NCBI RefSeq assembly: GCF_014190875.1
Contig: NZ_JACHVS010000001.1
Coordinates: forward strand, 2,604,001 to 2,668,000
Origin: Paeniglutamicibacter cryotolerans
GTDB lineage: Bacteria; Actinomycetota; Actinomycetes; Actinomycetales; Micrococcaceae
Length of the DNA: 64,000 nt
Direction of reading: 5' to 3'
Position numbers and translations under genes: made by a program. Below the pieces are notes generated by a model. That model did not search any database and was not told the DNA's origin. It saw only the letters and a list, made by a program, of their open reading frames with translations. Shown here piece by piece: positions 63,862 through 64,000 of the stretch. Numbering within the stretch: the stretch's first letter is position 1; each line of letters opens with the position of its first letter.

Positions 63862-64000
63862 GTCTGCTGCTGGGTCTGGGCCTCGGGATGGGACTGTTTC
63901 TGGTGTGGGAGTCCTGTTGGAGCCGGCCGGCCATCGACCGACGTCCGCGGCAGGGACGCCTGGAACTGCTGCTGGTGCACGCCGGCATGGAGAAGATCAG
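63858..64000 (+). CDS. Tad pilus membrane protein TadB, N-terminal part
   Basis: The GTG overlaps the tadA stop (GTGA). The visible 47 codons encode a hydrophobic N-terminus (SLLLGLGLGMGLFLVWESCW) followed by a basic, Arg-rich segment, as in TadB-type GspF-domain proteins that form the platform of the pilus machine. The gene runs off the window. The assignment rests on order after tadA and on the hydrophobic start. Confidence 0.7.
   Translation, partial: MSLLLGLGLGMGLFLVWESCWSRPAIDRRPRQGRLELLLVHAGMEKI

Overview
The window is chromosomal DNA from a high-GC actinobacterium of the family Micrococcaceae (Arthrobacter sensu lato, for example Arthrobacter, Paeniglutamicibacter or Glutamicibacter). 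The 16S rRNA has the actinobacterial layout, the coding regions are strongly GC-rich at third positions, and the window carries WhiB, mycothione reductase, GarA, a PASTA kinase, type II DAHP synthase and a Tad pilus ATPase. The exact genus cannot be fixed by eye.

Region 1 (1-7750): the end of a HelD/HelR-type ATPase gene, tyrS, then a complete 16S-23S-5S rRNA operon with its promoter, two long processing stems and a terminator. No tRNA gene lies in the spacers.

Region 2 (7977-36202): a housekeeping block whose order follows the Mycobacterium tuberculosis block tyrS to engA (Rv1689-Rv1713): TPR-like protein, HAD phosphatase, small protein, tlyA, nadK, recN, pyrG, NUDIX hydrolase, xerD, then parA, scpA, scpB, rluB, tyrA, cmk and der, followed by a tRNA-Pro. 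Between xerD and parA sit a second NUDIX gene, a sigma factor with a membrane partner, and a complete methylcitrate-cycle cluster (gntR-prpD-prpB-prpC divergent from prpE) under a pair of TGTATACA operators. Two genes in this block carry large Gly/Arg-rich tandem repeats: the TPR-like protein (26 FKPREDR units) and RluB (14 YRGG units).

Region 3 (36612-48130): an exonuclease with a BRCT domain, a membrane protein, the conserved garA-ftsR-bifunctional nuclease-MerR group, an orphan ParA, pyruvate carboxylase, a degenerate MinD/ParA-like protein and mycothione reductase.

Region 4 (48145-57907): lipid and envelope genes (fadD, ROK glucokinase, alpha/beta hydrolase, acyltransferase), type II DAHP synthase, the PASTA kinase PknL and a WhiB1-like regulator. 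The order resembles the Rv2187-Rv2176 segment of M. tuberculosis.

Region 5 (58199-64000): a small membrane protein, a 1250-residue EssC-like protein (FHA, two membrane segments, three FtsK-type modules) and, divergent from it, the start of a Tad pilus locus (tadA and the beginning of tadB).

A recurring feature is a TAnnnT -10 hexamer placed exactly six bases before the start codon, or an alternative start codon, of six genes. This suggests widespread leaderless transcription. Convergent gene pairs are generally separated by strong bidirectional hairpins.
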